Origin: CAZSNT01 sp964607765
GTDB lineage: Bacteria > Verrucomicrobiota > Lentisphaeria > Oligosphaerales > JABHEG01
Assembly (NCBI GenBank): GCA_964607765.1
Contig: CAZSNT010000024.1
Span: forward strand, 1 to 64,000
DNA: 64,000 bases
Direction of reading: 5' to 3'
Below the pieces are notes generated by a model. The model had not been told where the DNA came from, searched no databases, and saw only the letters and a program-made list of their open reading frames with translations. Positions 34,246 through 42,722 of the stretch are shown here, in pieces; the stretch's first letter is position 1; every line of letters starts with the position of its first letter. Position numbers and translations under genes: made by a program.

Positions 34246-34888
34246 TCAGCGTTCCCGGGGGAAGCGTGCTTCCGTGTCGTGGCGGTAGAGTCGGGCCTCG
34301 ATGATTTCCTGGGGCATGGAGTACTGGCTGAAACGGCCGAGTTTACCGGCGAGCAGCTGCTCATCCCAGACTTTGAACTGACGCGCCATGAACCTGTCGT
34401 AGGCCGCGTCGCACAGATACCGTCCGCCTGTAGTGGTACATGTTCCAGTTAACGCTGTAGCCGTCGTAGAAGAGGCTGACCTTCTCCTCTTCGTCCCGCT
34501 TTTTCATCATCTTGTCAACGATCGGTCGCGTGTCGATGCGCCGTCCGGGCTTGCCGTGGAGGATGCACCTGAGAATCTCTTTCTCCCGGGCGGAGGGCGC
34601 CCGCCGGTAGTTCCTTTGCGCCAGCGCCCGCAACTCCTGGTGCAGCGCGAAGAGTTCTTCGCGTGAGTAACCCGCGCCGCTCCGGGGATCGGTCTCGGGA
34701 TCGGCGAAGGCGACCTTGGCGATCTGGGCGGCTGCCGCGGCGCTCGGAACGAATCGCGGTCGCTCCGGCTCGGTCTCGACCGGATGGCTGCCCACATTGG
34801 CGCAGCCGGTCGCGGCCACTATCGCAGCTGTGGTGCCAAATGCGCACAGCCACCGCTGGAGGCAGTCTGCTTCTGTTTTCGCGTTCAT
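34246..34888 (-). pseudogene. Lipoprotein gene interrupted by one frameshift
   Basis: Begins at ATG 34888 (GGAGGGAG ahead) with a lipobox (AIVAATGC). It codes sensibly to DGYSVNWNMY near 34440, where the frame shifts by one base, at a CC in TACCAC. The other frame then continues with GGRYLCDAAYDRFMARQFKV, YSMPQEIIEARLYRHDTEAR and stops at 34246, eight bases before the next start. Without the shift the product would be about 213 residues. Helical and charged; no known family. The shift is either a real mutation or a single-base assembly error. It lies mid-operon between the sulfatase and the PKD lipoprotein. Confidence 0.75.
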
Positions 34889-34915
34889 GTTCACTCCCTC
34901 CACGTGTGTTGGTTT

Positions 34916-34946
34916 CGAGTTGGTTGCCGCACCAGGACACCTGGCA
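34916..34946. repeat. 31-bp sliver of the NAGLU gene
   Basis: 28 of 31 bases agree with 15833-15863 and 18455-18485. The minus strand would encode CQVSWCGNQLE, the end of the GH89 N-terminal domain. It lies between the sulfatase stop and the frameshifted lipoprotein gene, with no further NAGLU sequence on either side. Confidence 0.65.
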
Positions 34947-34971
34947 TCAATAATGGTCTTTGAGGATGAAG

Positions 34972-36381
34972 CTACCGCTTCCTTTCCGCGTAGCGCCACA
35001 CGTATTCGGTCTGTTTCAGCTCTTTCAACAGGGTGTCAACTGTCTCTGGATGCTCCTTGCTCAAGTCGTGATCCTCGCCGATGTCGGTGATCACATTGTA
35101 GAGCTCGGTATGGCCGTCCTTGAGCCAGTATATGAGCTTGTAATCACCCCGGCGAATGCCGATGGAGGCCCTATGACCCAGCGCATGGTTGATGTCGTAG
35201 ACCCAGTGGAAGGCGCGCTCGAAGGGCATTGTCGCACCTGACTTCAGCGTCGGTGCCAAGCTGACGCCGTCAGGGTGCTGTTTTGGATTCAGCGGGAGAC
35301 CCGCCAACTCCAGGATCGTCGGATAAATGTCGGTATTGACCGTCACCGAGTCATTGGTCACTCCAGCCTTTGCGTTCTCCGGCCAGCGGACGATAAAGGG
35401 GACACGGACGCCTCCTTCGAACAACCATGACTTCCCGAGCCGGTACGGCTGCTGAGTCGAGACCATCAGGTCTTTGCGGCTGCACACGCTGCCCTGATCA
35501 GAGGTGAAGATGACAATCGTGTTTTCAGCAATACCCAGTTCGTCAAGTTTGTCCAGCAGACGCCCGACACTGTCGTCCACGGCTTTAATCTGACCAGCAA
35601 ACTCCGGATTCCTCTGCACCAAACATTCCGTGGTCCTCGAAGCGCCGTGGACCACCTCGCGGGTGGTCGGGGCCTCCGGGTCCGGCATGGCGTCCAGTTT
35701 CGTTTTGAAGTACGACACATGCTCCTTCTTGCCTTGGGCCGGTGCGACTCTGGGCTTGTGCGTCTGGTAGTAAGAGAAGTAGAGGAGAAACGGCCTGGCG
35801 TTATTGCTTTCGATGAAGCCGAGTGCCTTATCCGTGAGTTTGTCAGTGAGGTAGTCTCCTGGCTTGCCATCTTCCATGCCGGGGACATCCTGCCCATAGG
35901 ACCTGCCGTCTTTGTGAAATTTGTAGGGATAGTAGTAGTCGGACGGTTGACCGTTGTTGTTTCCGGCGATGTTGATGTCGAAACCACTGTTCAGAATGGA
36001 CTGCGCCCCTCCCATGTGCCACTTACCCACAAAGCAGGTGGCGTAGCCCGCGTTCTGGAGTGCCTTTGGCCAGGGCAGCCCCGCCGCTGACACTCTTCCC
36101 CCCACATGGGTGACCCCCATGCGGGCGGGGAAGCGACCGGAGATGATGCCGGTCCGGGACGGGCCGCAGACGGGGTGCGACGCATAGGCGTTGGTGAAGC
36201 GCATGCCCTCCTGGGCCAGACGGTCGATCCGAGGCGTTTCGTGGAATGTGCTGCCGTAGCAACCAAGGTCTCGAACACCCAAGTCGTCGAGAAGGCAGAA
36301 CACGATGTTGGGCCTGGGTGCGTTCCCGGCCATTGTGGCGACCGTACAGAAGGAGCAGACGGCCGTTGTCAGTGATTTCAT
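34972..36381 (-). CDS. Secreted sulfatase (type I, formylglycine)
   Basis: 469 residues from ATG 36381. The metal-binding start RPNIVFCLLDDLGVRDLGCYG and the modification motif HPVCGPSRTGIISGR (Cys 72; C-x-P-S-R, converted to formylglycine) are complete. FVGKWHMGG, IVIFTSDQGS and GGVRVPFIVRWPE also fit the S1 sulfatase family. It should remove sulfate esters from the polysaccharide or its oligosaccharides. A short signal peptide (LTTAVCSFCTVATMAG) places it outside the cytoplasm. The maturation enzyme is not in the window. Confidence 0.92.
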   Translation of the reverse strand: MKSLTTAVCSFCTVATMAGNAPRPNIVFCLLDDLGVRDLGCYGSTFHETPRIDRLAQEGMRFTNAYASHPVCGPSRTGIISGRFPARMGVTHVGGRVSAAGLPWPKALQNAGYATCFVGKWHMGGAQSILNSGFDINIAGNNNGQPSDYYYPYKFHKDGRSYGQDVPGMEDGKPGDYLTDKLTDKALGFIESNNARPFLLYFSYYQTHKPRVAPAQGKKEHVSYFKTKLDAMPDPEAPTTREVVHGASRTTECLVQRNPEFAGQIKAVDDSVGRLLDKLDELGIAENTIVIFTSDQGSVCSRKDLMVSTQQPYRLGKSWLFEGGVRVPFIVRWPENAKAGVTNDSVTVNTDIYPTILELAGLPLNPKQHPDGVSLAPTLKSGATMPFERAFHWVYDINHALGHRASIGIRRGDYKLIYWLKDGHTELYNVITDIGEDHDLSKEHPETVDTLLKELKQTEYVWRYAERKR

Positions 36382-36434
36382 TTCGTTGTTCTCCCGTACC
36401 AAGGACGGTCCTGCCTCGGCAGAAACGCCGCCCA

Positions 36435-36789
36435 TCATCGTTTGCGCCTTGGTGGCGCGAATGCCGGATTCTCGGCTCTCTGGTCCTCCATAATCGTACT
36501 CCCCAGGCGAATCAGCTCTCCGGGATGCATCCTCAAGCGCTCGTCACCGGTCAGCGTCAGCCTTGTCGCCATCGGTCAGTACCACCGAAACGTCCACCTT
36601 TCCAACTCTGCGGCGCGACGCATCGCTTCTCAAGTCCAGATCCCGAAACAGAAGCGTGCTGAAGATTTGGGTGTTGGGGCCCGGGCCTTCTGGGCGCGTG
36701 TGTTCCTCGAGAACGCGTTTCACGTACGGCAGTTCCGTGCCCCGGTAGTCACGGTAGTGGTGGTAGATCATCTCGTAGTGTTTGCCGAA
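36435..36789 (-). pseudogene. Stranded 3' end of the lyase gene after an in-frame TAG
   Basis: Immediately after the TAG at 36790-36792 the same frame goes on with FGKHYEMIYHHYRDYRGTEL and PYVKRVLEEHTRPEGPG, which is what the C-terminus of an alginate-lyase domain looks like, then ends at a TGA at 36544. An overlapping frame from ATG 36572 to a stop at 36435 encodes MATRLTLTGDERLRMHPGEL and LIRLGSTIMEDQRAENPAF, also protein-like. So one nonsense change, and perhaps one frameshift, separate the ends from the main gene. Confidence 0.7.
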
Positions 36790-39700
36790 CTAGCCGCGGC
36801 ACTCGGGGGAGGGGACAGGCGACTGATGGCGGCTGCTGCGCCCGACGGCCTCGTTGTAGATGCGGTACGGCACGCGGTCTTCACCCAGGTTGTATGCGGC
36901 GGCGTGCTCAAAGCAACGACCGAGGGAGTAATCCTCACCCTCGTAGAGATCGATGCCCTGGTTCCAGGCGATCTGTGCGCAGAGCGCGGCGAAGTAGATC
37001 CCCATCTGGGTATGGACTTGGTCCCGGCCCGTTTCCTGGCACTGTCCGCTGGGTAGCAGGTAGATCGAGAAGTTGGCGTTGGTGTTGCCCGTCTGAAGGT
37101 ACGCGATCTCCTTGTCGAACAGCTCGCGATCGTCGAGCATCACGGCCGAAGCGAGGATCGTCCACGCACACGCCAGATCCCAGTTCCCGTTGAAGAAGTA
37201 CGGGCGATTCTCGGTGACGATCGGGAGGAGGACCTGGCGCCAGGTCTCTTTGAATTCGCGCTGTTCGGCCACCGGCCAGGACGTGCCCGACGACATCAGC
37301 AACTCCGCCGCGTTGGCCAGCGAACCGAGGGTTATACCCCCCACAAGGCGGTGGTGCCCCATCTTGTCTTCGGCGTTGCGTTCGAAGGACTCAGCCTGGG
37401 CCCAGGAATTGAAAACCGCGATGGCGTTCTTCTCGGCTTTGCGATTGCCGGTCATGATCCAGTCCAGGACGTAGCGGAGCGCGCCCGCGCCACTCATGCC
37501 CGCGCACCAGCCCAGTTTCTCCTGCTTGACCACTTTGCCGGGGCGCCAGTCGGTCTTGTCGATGCGCCCTCTCCCCGACCGGATCATTGCGTCCCACAGC
37601 TCCAGCCGTTCGGCGTCCCTGGCATCCAAGGACGCCTTGAGGGCCCGAAGCATGGCAGCGCTTTGCAGTCCGCCCGGGTGCCGGATGGTGGAAGCCGGGC
37701 TCAGCGTCTCTTCGAGCGCGTTGCTGCCGTAGAAGCTCTCCGGCAGATGGAAAAGGGCAGAGGGCGGAATCGGTTGCCTGTTGAAGCCGGGCCCGGACCA
37801 GCGGAGGGTGAAGATGCCCGTCTCACGACTGTGACCGAACCCGAAACGGATCGTGTGCGGTCCCTTCTCCAGGTAGATGTGGGACGCGAACTCCTCCTCG
37901 CGCTCAAAGTCCGGCGCGTCGTGAATCAGCGTATCGCCAAGAGTCAGGCTGCATCCACCGGCGGTGCGTGTGTAGAAGGTGTACTTGCCGCTCGCCGGCG
38001 CGTGTAGATATCCATCGAACAGCAGGGACTGACTGCGGCCAATCGGCATGGAGTCATCGATGCGCGCGACGATTGCCTTGCCCCGCTGGCTGAGCGTTGC
38101 TGCATCGGTCAGGTCGACACGCCCGGAGGTGTGTGTCCGAACGACACCCGGCTCGAGCGTGGCCGGGGCGACCGCGTGAGCCTTGAGCGGGGGCAGAATT
38201 TGGACGTTTTCCGGACGCGGGTCCATGACTCCCTGTGGGTTGGACGCCTTCAGGACCAGATTGGCCTCACGTGCGACCTCGAGCTCCAGAAAGCCCGTGC
38301 TTGCTGCCGTCAGGTCGCCCGTTACTGTGATCGACGCTTCTGCATTTTCTGCCTCGACCCTCAGTGTCGTCGCTTCGTCGACTGCAACAAAACAGTTGGC
38401 GTCATAGTGGTCGTGGCGGGTTCTGGAAGGCGTCCACTGCAACTGCGGGACAGTGGTCGAGGATGTGATGACCTTCAGCCTGCAGGAGGCGGCTTGGCGT
38501 CTCGGGTAGAAGATCTCCTCCCATGAGCCCGCTTCTGTCCGGAAAACACCGGCATCCTGCTTGAGCGTCACCCACCGCCTATCGCCGTCCGCAACGACGT
38601 CCTCGATTTCGGAGGCGAGCGTGAACTGCCAGTTTCCGTCGGCGTCCAGGAACTCGAGCATGACCGTCTCGTGCCTCAGCGCATCGCCGGGCGGCAGCTT
38701 GGCGTCGGTCAGGTAGGCATCACGCGGTGCGCCGTCTTCCATGCGCACGACCCTTTCCACCGCCCCTGTCAAGGCCGGCTCGTCAGCCTTGATACTGCGG
38801 CCCAGGCACTCGGCCCGGGTGGCCTCGGCCATCCATACGTCCGCCTTGCCGTCCCTGGTCACGGCGGCGGCAAAGACACCGTCCGCCGCGAGGGGGCCAC
38901 TCGCCAGTGCGCCCGGTTCCTCCAGCGCGATGGCGTAGTAGTCTCTGCGTTCGCCGAGATCGACGGCCACGGACAGCACGCCATCAGCGTTGACCTGATG
39001 CTTGATGCCCGTGACCACGCTCGGGCCGTCAAGCACTTCGTGAACCAGGACATAGAGCGTTGACAGCCCCGCCTCACCCTCGTGGCGAAGCACCAGTTTG
39101 GGTACGGTCTTGTATTCAGGCATGTGTTTACGCCAGGTCTGGCTGTAGCCGCTGTTGGTTCTGAACATCATGTTGGGGGCTTCGCCGAGGATGAGACTGA
39201 GAGCTTCGTCCTGCTGAAAGTGTGTCCGCGTTCCCATCTGCGGTTCATCCTCGAACCGGAAATCCACGTAACCGTCATTGGTCATCGCGGCCGACTTCAG
39301 GTTCTCGAACCCGTCCCAGCCTTTGATGCTCTCCGGATTCTCAGGGGCTAGCTTCGTGAAATCCCCCAGTTTCAGACTGGTCGACCCCTTCTGCGGGTAC
39401 TCCTTCTCGCTCGATCCCTGCAGGTAGTAATCGTGCTTGCTGCCGCCTCTGACTTCGAAGATGTCAAGAACGTAGGGATGAGCGAGATCGACGGTGTTGT
39501 GAACCAGAGTCCGACGGTACCGCGAGCAGTCATCGTCCGGATAGGCGGCCATTCTTGCCTCCACCCGGACGAGAGCGACGCCCGGCAGCTTCGGGGTGTA
39601 GAGTTCGAGCGATCCGGCCGCGGTCTGTTTTCCTGCGTTGTTCTTGCCGTCAATGGCGACGGTGTTGTGCATGCACGTCATGCGCGCGGCCCAGCCGGCG

Positions 39701-41364
39701 TACATGTCCGAGAACAGCTCCCGGCCATTCGCGAAGAGGATCAGGTTGTGCACGTCTTCGTGCGAGTGCGAGTGTCCCCCCGCGTTCCAGCTCAGGATGG
39801 CCTGGACCTGGTTGTTGTCCTCGAGCGTCCCGTCACCAAGGACGGTCAGGCCGAAGCCTGGCGCGATGCGGTTGGTGCTGCGGCGCAGCGGCCTGGCCAT
39901 CGACCCTTTGCTTCCTCGTTTGCTGTCACCGATCGGATAGGAGCTGCCGTCCGGGAAGTGCATCATGCTCGCGCCCCAGAACTGGCGCCGCTTCATCGGC
40001 TCCTCGCGTGGGTCGAATCCAATCAGCGAGACGCCCTGTTCGTCAACGTATCCGGGCGGGTCGTTGTACTGTCCCAGCGCCTCATAGGTGGGGCGGCCGT
40101 GGCCGATCCAACAGTTGTGGTAGCCCGGGCCTTCGAGCGTCACCATGTCGTGATGACTCATGTAGTCGTAGAAGACGAGCCGGCACCAGTCCCGGGCGAA
40201 ACGGGCGTACTGCGGCCGGCCGCAGACCATGGCGACTTTAGTCAGATCGGAAATGTGCAGCGGCAGGTTGTTGCGGATGTGCCCGGCCCAGGGGAACGCC
40301 AGCATGTACTCGGCTTGATTGTCGAAGATACTGTTCTCGATCCAGAACCGGTACGAGTGCTTCCCGTCCGGGCTGCGCTTGCCGTCGAAGGCTCTGCTCC
40401 TATAGATCATGTCGTAAGCCGTGTACCACTCGACGGCCATCGACCGGAACCACCAGGAGAAGTACGGGCCTCTCCCAGCTTCCCAAGAGTAGGGATGCGG
40501 GTTCTCCGCATCCCCGTAGGGTTCATACTTGCCGTCCCGCAGAAACGGGCCGCCGGTCGAGATGTAGCCGCGCCCCTCCCGCTGCCCCCAGCCGTGGGCG
40601 CCGTACGTCAGCCAATGGGGGACTGACTTGGCGTACCCCTCCAGTATGGCCACGCCGGCCTCGCCGGCCTTCTCATCGCCCTTCTCGTGGAAGGCGTAGG
40701 CCAAATGCCGAAGCGCCGTGCGCAGGAACCGGTCTTTGCAGGTGTCGACCAGGGCGTCGAGGAAGAACTCTCTCTCCTTCCCCCCCGTCTCCTTGTGAAA
40801 CGCGATCTCGACCTTGCCCCCGAACGGATTGAGGTACACCCGCCGTTGGTCCATCGGGTAGCGTTCGTTGGGATAGACGGTCTGACACTTCTTGCAGGTG
40901 ACTTGTTCGGGTTGCTTCGCGTCCCACTGCCAGTTGTGGCGCTCGGCTCCCTGCCAGCGGTACTCGACCCCGTTCGCCAGGCACTGCGGGCAGTTCGTGT
41001 ACGTGTTGCCGGGAACCTGCCGGGGGGTGAGCGCCGCCAACTGCTCGGGCGTGTACTTCTTCAGCAAGTCCTGGCCGTATCGGGCCGCATTGCCGCCCGC
41101 CGGATGCCGCAGAACGGGGTGTCGGGCATGGAACTCCGGGCCCCAGTCGGTCTCCTCGGTCGGGGGGGCCGGGATCGGTGGAAACTCGGGCCGCCCGGAC
41201 GCTGACGGTGCGGCCCGGAGGGCTCGGATCAGGTCGGCCCGGGCCGATTCCTGCGTATGCTCACGCCCGTACTCAGAGTTCCGCATGACACAGCCATGTC
41301 CCAGCAGCGCCGCCATGGCCAGGCTCGTTGATGTGGTCAGTCGGCACGTCAGCGTGATCTTCAT
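36790..41364 (-). CDS. Multidomain polysaccharide lyase: heparinase II/III-like, PA14, alginate-lyase-like
   Basis: 1524 residues from ATG 41364 (CAGGAG ahead; lipoprotein-like signal ending ALLGHGC). Residues about 90-900 form a heparinase II/III-type toroid plus sandwich. A Cys4 cluster lies in the N-terminal part (NCPQCLANG ... VTCKKCQTVYP), and GGHSHSHEDVHNLILFANGR near residue 530 carries the likely catalytic histidines. A PA14 domain (about 1090-1240; SLLFDGYLHAPASGKYTFYT) follows. From about 1240 an alginate-lyase toroid (PF05426-like) runs on with GNWDLACAWTILASAVMLDD near 1395. The last domain is cut by TAG 36790, about 80 residues early. It is first in the operon, under the LacI-type operator. 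Confidence 0.8.
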   Translation of the reverse strand: MKITLTCRLTTSTSLAMAALLGHGCVMRNSEYGREHTQESARADLIRALRAAPSASGRPEFPPIPAPPTEETDWGPEFHARHPVLRHPAGGNAARYGQDLLKKYTPEQLAALTPRQVPGNTYTNCPQCLANGVEYRWQGAERHNWQWDAKQPEQVTCKKCQTVYPNERYPMDQRRVYLNPFGGKVEIAFHKETGGKEREFFLDALVDTCKDRFLRTALRHLAYAFHEKGDEKAGEAGVAILEGYAKSVPHWLTYGAHGWGQREGRGYISTGGPFLRDGKYEPYGDAENPHPYSWEAGRGPYFSWWFRSMAVEWYTAYDMIYRSRAFDGKRSPDGKHSYRFWIENSIFDNQAEYMLAFPWAGHIRNNLPLHISDLTKVAMVCGRPQYARFARDWCRLVFYDYMSHHDMVTLEGPGYHNCWIGHGRPTYEALGQYNDPPGYVDEQGVSLIGFDPREEPMKRRQFWGASMMHFPDGSSYPIGDSKRGSKGSMARPLRRSTNRIAPGFGLTVLGDGTLEDNNQVQAILSWNAGGHSHSHEDVHNLILFANGRELFSDMYAGWAARMTCMHNTVAIDGKNNAGKQTAAGSLELYTPKLPGVALVRVEARMAAYPDDDCSRYRRTLVHNTVDLAHPYVLDIFEVRGGSKHDYYLQGSSEKEYPQKGSTSLKLGDFTKLAPENPESIKGWDGFENLKSAAMTNDGYVDFRFEDEPQMGTRTHFQQDEALSLILGEAPNMMFRTNSGYSQTWRKHMPEYKTVPKLVLRHEGEAGLSTLYVLVHEVLDGPSVVTGIKHQVNADGVLSVAVDLGERRDYYAIALEEPGALASGPLAADGVFAAAVTRDGKADVWMAEATRAECLGRSIKADEPALTGAVERVVRMEDGAPRDAYLTDAKLPPGDALRHETVMLEFLDADGNWQFTLASEIEDVVADGDRRWVTLKQDAGVFRTEAGSWEEIFYPRRQAASCRLKVITSSTTVPQLQWTPSRTRHDHYDANCFVAVDEATTLRVEAENAEASITVTGDLTAASTGFLELEVAREANLVLKASNPQGVMDPRPENVQILPPLKAHAVAPATLEPGVVRTHTSGRVDLTDAATLSQRGKAIVARIDDSMPIGRSQSLLFDGYLHAPASGKYTFYTRTAGGCSLTLGDTLIHDAPDFEREEEFASHIYLEKGPHTIRFGFGHSRETGIFTLRWSGPGFNRQPIPPSALFHLPESFYGSNALEETLSPASTIRHPGGLQSAAMLRALKASLDARDAERLELWDAMIRSGRGRIDKTDWRPGKVVKQEKLGWCAGMSGAGALRYVLDWIMTGNRKAEKNAIAVFNSWAQAESFERNAEDKMGHHRLVGGITLGSLANAAELLMSSGTSWPVAEQREFKETWRQVLLPIVTENRPYFFNGNWDLACAWTILASAVMLDDRELFDKEIAYLQTGNTNANFSIYLLPSGQCQETGRDQVHTQMGIYFAALCAQIAWNQGIDLYEGEDYSLGRCFEHAAAYNLGEDRVPYRIYNEAVGRSSRHQSPVPSPECRG

Positions 41365-41445
41365 GGGACTGGCTCCTGCCGGTTCGAGGCGCTCCGGGCA
41401 GCATGCCGCGCCCGCCGCGCGGCCCGTCGTCGCAAGGTAAAAGGT

Positions 41446-41560
41446 TATACTATGAAAAGGTAATCGTTTCGGAGCAATAGTCAAGCCGGATGAACTCGCT
41501 CCAAGGCAGCGGAGTTGCCAATCGAGCGCGATCGGTTACTGTATAAGTAAATCGTTTTTC
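41446..41560. promoter_or_regulatory. Divergent promoter region with two LacI-type half-sites
   Basis: In this GC-rich genome, the 225 bases between the lyase (minus) and lacI (plus) are markedly AT-rich. TAATCGTTTC at 41461-41470 and TAAATCGTTTTTC at 41548-41560 share the core AATCGTTT with the central CG of LacI-family operators. The first lies between TTGCTC and TAGTAT on the minus strand, a possible -35/-10 pair for the lyase operon. The second directly follows TATAAG on the plus strand, a possible -10 for lacI. This fits repression of the operon and of the regulator itself. Confidence 0.55.
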
Positions 41561-41589
41561 TTTGAGAGCAGGATGCAAAAGGCGCAACC

Positions 41590-42630
41590 GTGCCATCACG
41601 CCGACCAACACTGAAGAGTATTGCGCGGGAGTGCGGTGTGTCCGTGGGTGCGGTGAGTCGGATCCTCAATGACGACACCAGCCTCTCGGTTCGCCACGAG
41701 GTACGGCAGAGGGTCCGGGACACCGCGGACCGCCAGGGGTACCATCCGAACACGGCCGCGCAGAACCTGAGGCAAGGCAGAACGGGAATCGTTGGCGTGT
41801 TCTGCTCTCTTGGCGCGGTTGTCGCCCCTTCCACCAGCGGCTACCTGGAGGGGATTGAGCGGCGACTGGGGTTGAGTTCGATGGAGGCGTTCTACCGCTT
41901 CACGGCCGGCGAGGAAGACGCCACGCCGGCATCGTCATTCCGCTGCGATGTCGCGCTTGTGCTTCAGGGCCAGCCGCCCACGCTCGGGAGGGATCTGCGG
42001 CAGCGTGCCATCCCGTTTGTGTGTATCAACGAGAGCATTGACGGAGCCGCGCTCTCGATCATGCCTGACGAGCAGCACGGCATGCAGTTGATCCTCGACC
42101 ACCTGCGGGAGCTGGGGCACCGGCGGGTCGCCTACGTGAACGCGTTCTACCGCGGAACCAGCGACTTGGCCAGTCCGCTTCTGCACCTGAGCGTGCGTGC
42201 TCGGCATCAGGCGCTGCTCAAGCTGGTGCCCGAACTGGGGATTGACCTGGTCGCGGGCCACGCCGAGCTCCCGATGGGCAGCGACCTCGCATCGGTCGTT
42301 GAGCAGGCTGTTCGGCGCGAGAAAGCGACAGCGCTTGTCGGGTACAACTACATGATCACGATCGCCCTGCTGCGGGGCGCGCATCAGCTTGGGCTCGTCG
42401 TGCCGGGAGACGTCAGCATCGTCGGCTTCGATGACGTCTACCCCATGGGCTACCTGTGGCCGGCAGCGACCGTGGTTGGGGTCAACGCGACGGAGGCAGG
42501 GAAGATGGGGGCGGATGCCGCCCTGGCTCTTGCCGAGAGCAACGATCGACCCGCGGAGAGGCAGCGTCTGGTGCCCTTCCGACTGATCCGACGCGAGTCC
42601 ACCGCTCCCCCCCGCTCCACAACGAGCTAG
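41590..42630 (+). CDS. LacI-family transcriptional regulator
   Basis: 346 residues with a GTG start at 41590 (AAGG eight bases ahead). The N-terminal LacI helix-turn-helix and hinge are clear (PTLKSIARECGVSVGAVSRI, YHPNTAAQNLRQGRTGIVGV). The periplasmic-binding-protein-like sensor domain follows (QLILDHLRELGHRRVAYVNA ... VPGDVSIVGFDDVYPMGYLW). LacI proteins release their operator when a sugar binds. Being divergent from the lyase operon, it is the probable repressor of the polysaccharide locus. The stretch to the next gene (42,631-42,722) is empty. Confidence 0.93.
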   Translation: MPSRRPTLKSIARECGVSVGAVSRILNDDTSLSVRHEVRQRVRDTADRQGYHPNTAAQNLRQGRTGIVGVFCSLGAVVAPSTSGYLEGIERRLGLSSMEAFYRFTAGEEDATPASSFRCDVALVLQGQPPTLGRDLRQRAIPFVCINESIDGAALSIMPDEQHGMQLILDHLRELGHRRVAYVNAFYRGTSDLASPLLHLSVRARHQALLKLVPELGIDLVAGHAELPMGSDLASVVEQAVRREKATALVGYNYMITIALLRGAHQLGLVVPGDVSIVGFDDVYPMGYLWPAATVVGVNATEAGKMGADAALALAESNDRPAERQRLVPFRLIRRESTAPPRSTTS

Positions 42631-42722
42631 TGCCTGCGGGCGCCATGCCCCGTCGCGATGTGAAGGAGTGCGAAGTGAGAGCCGTCCGTCCCGCGGCCAG
42701 AGCCACCTGCGAGCACGGCCGG

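Noticed and set aside
36790..36792. TAG read as pyrrolysine
   Set aside because: Pyrrolysine decoding needs PylT/PylS and is rare in this kind of bacterium; a nonsense change or base error is far simpler.
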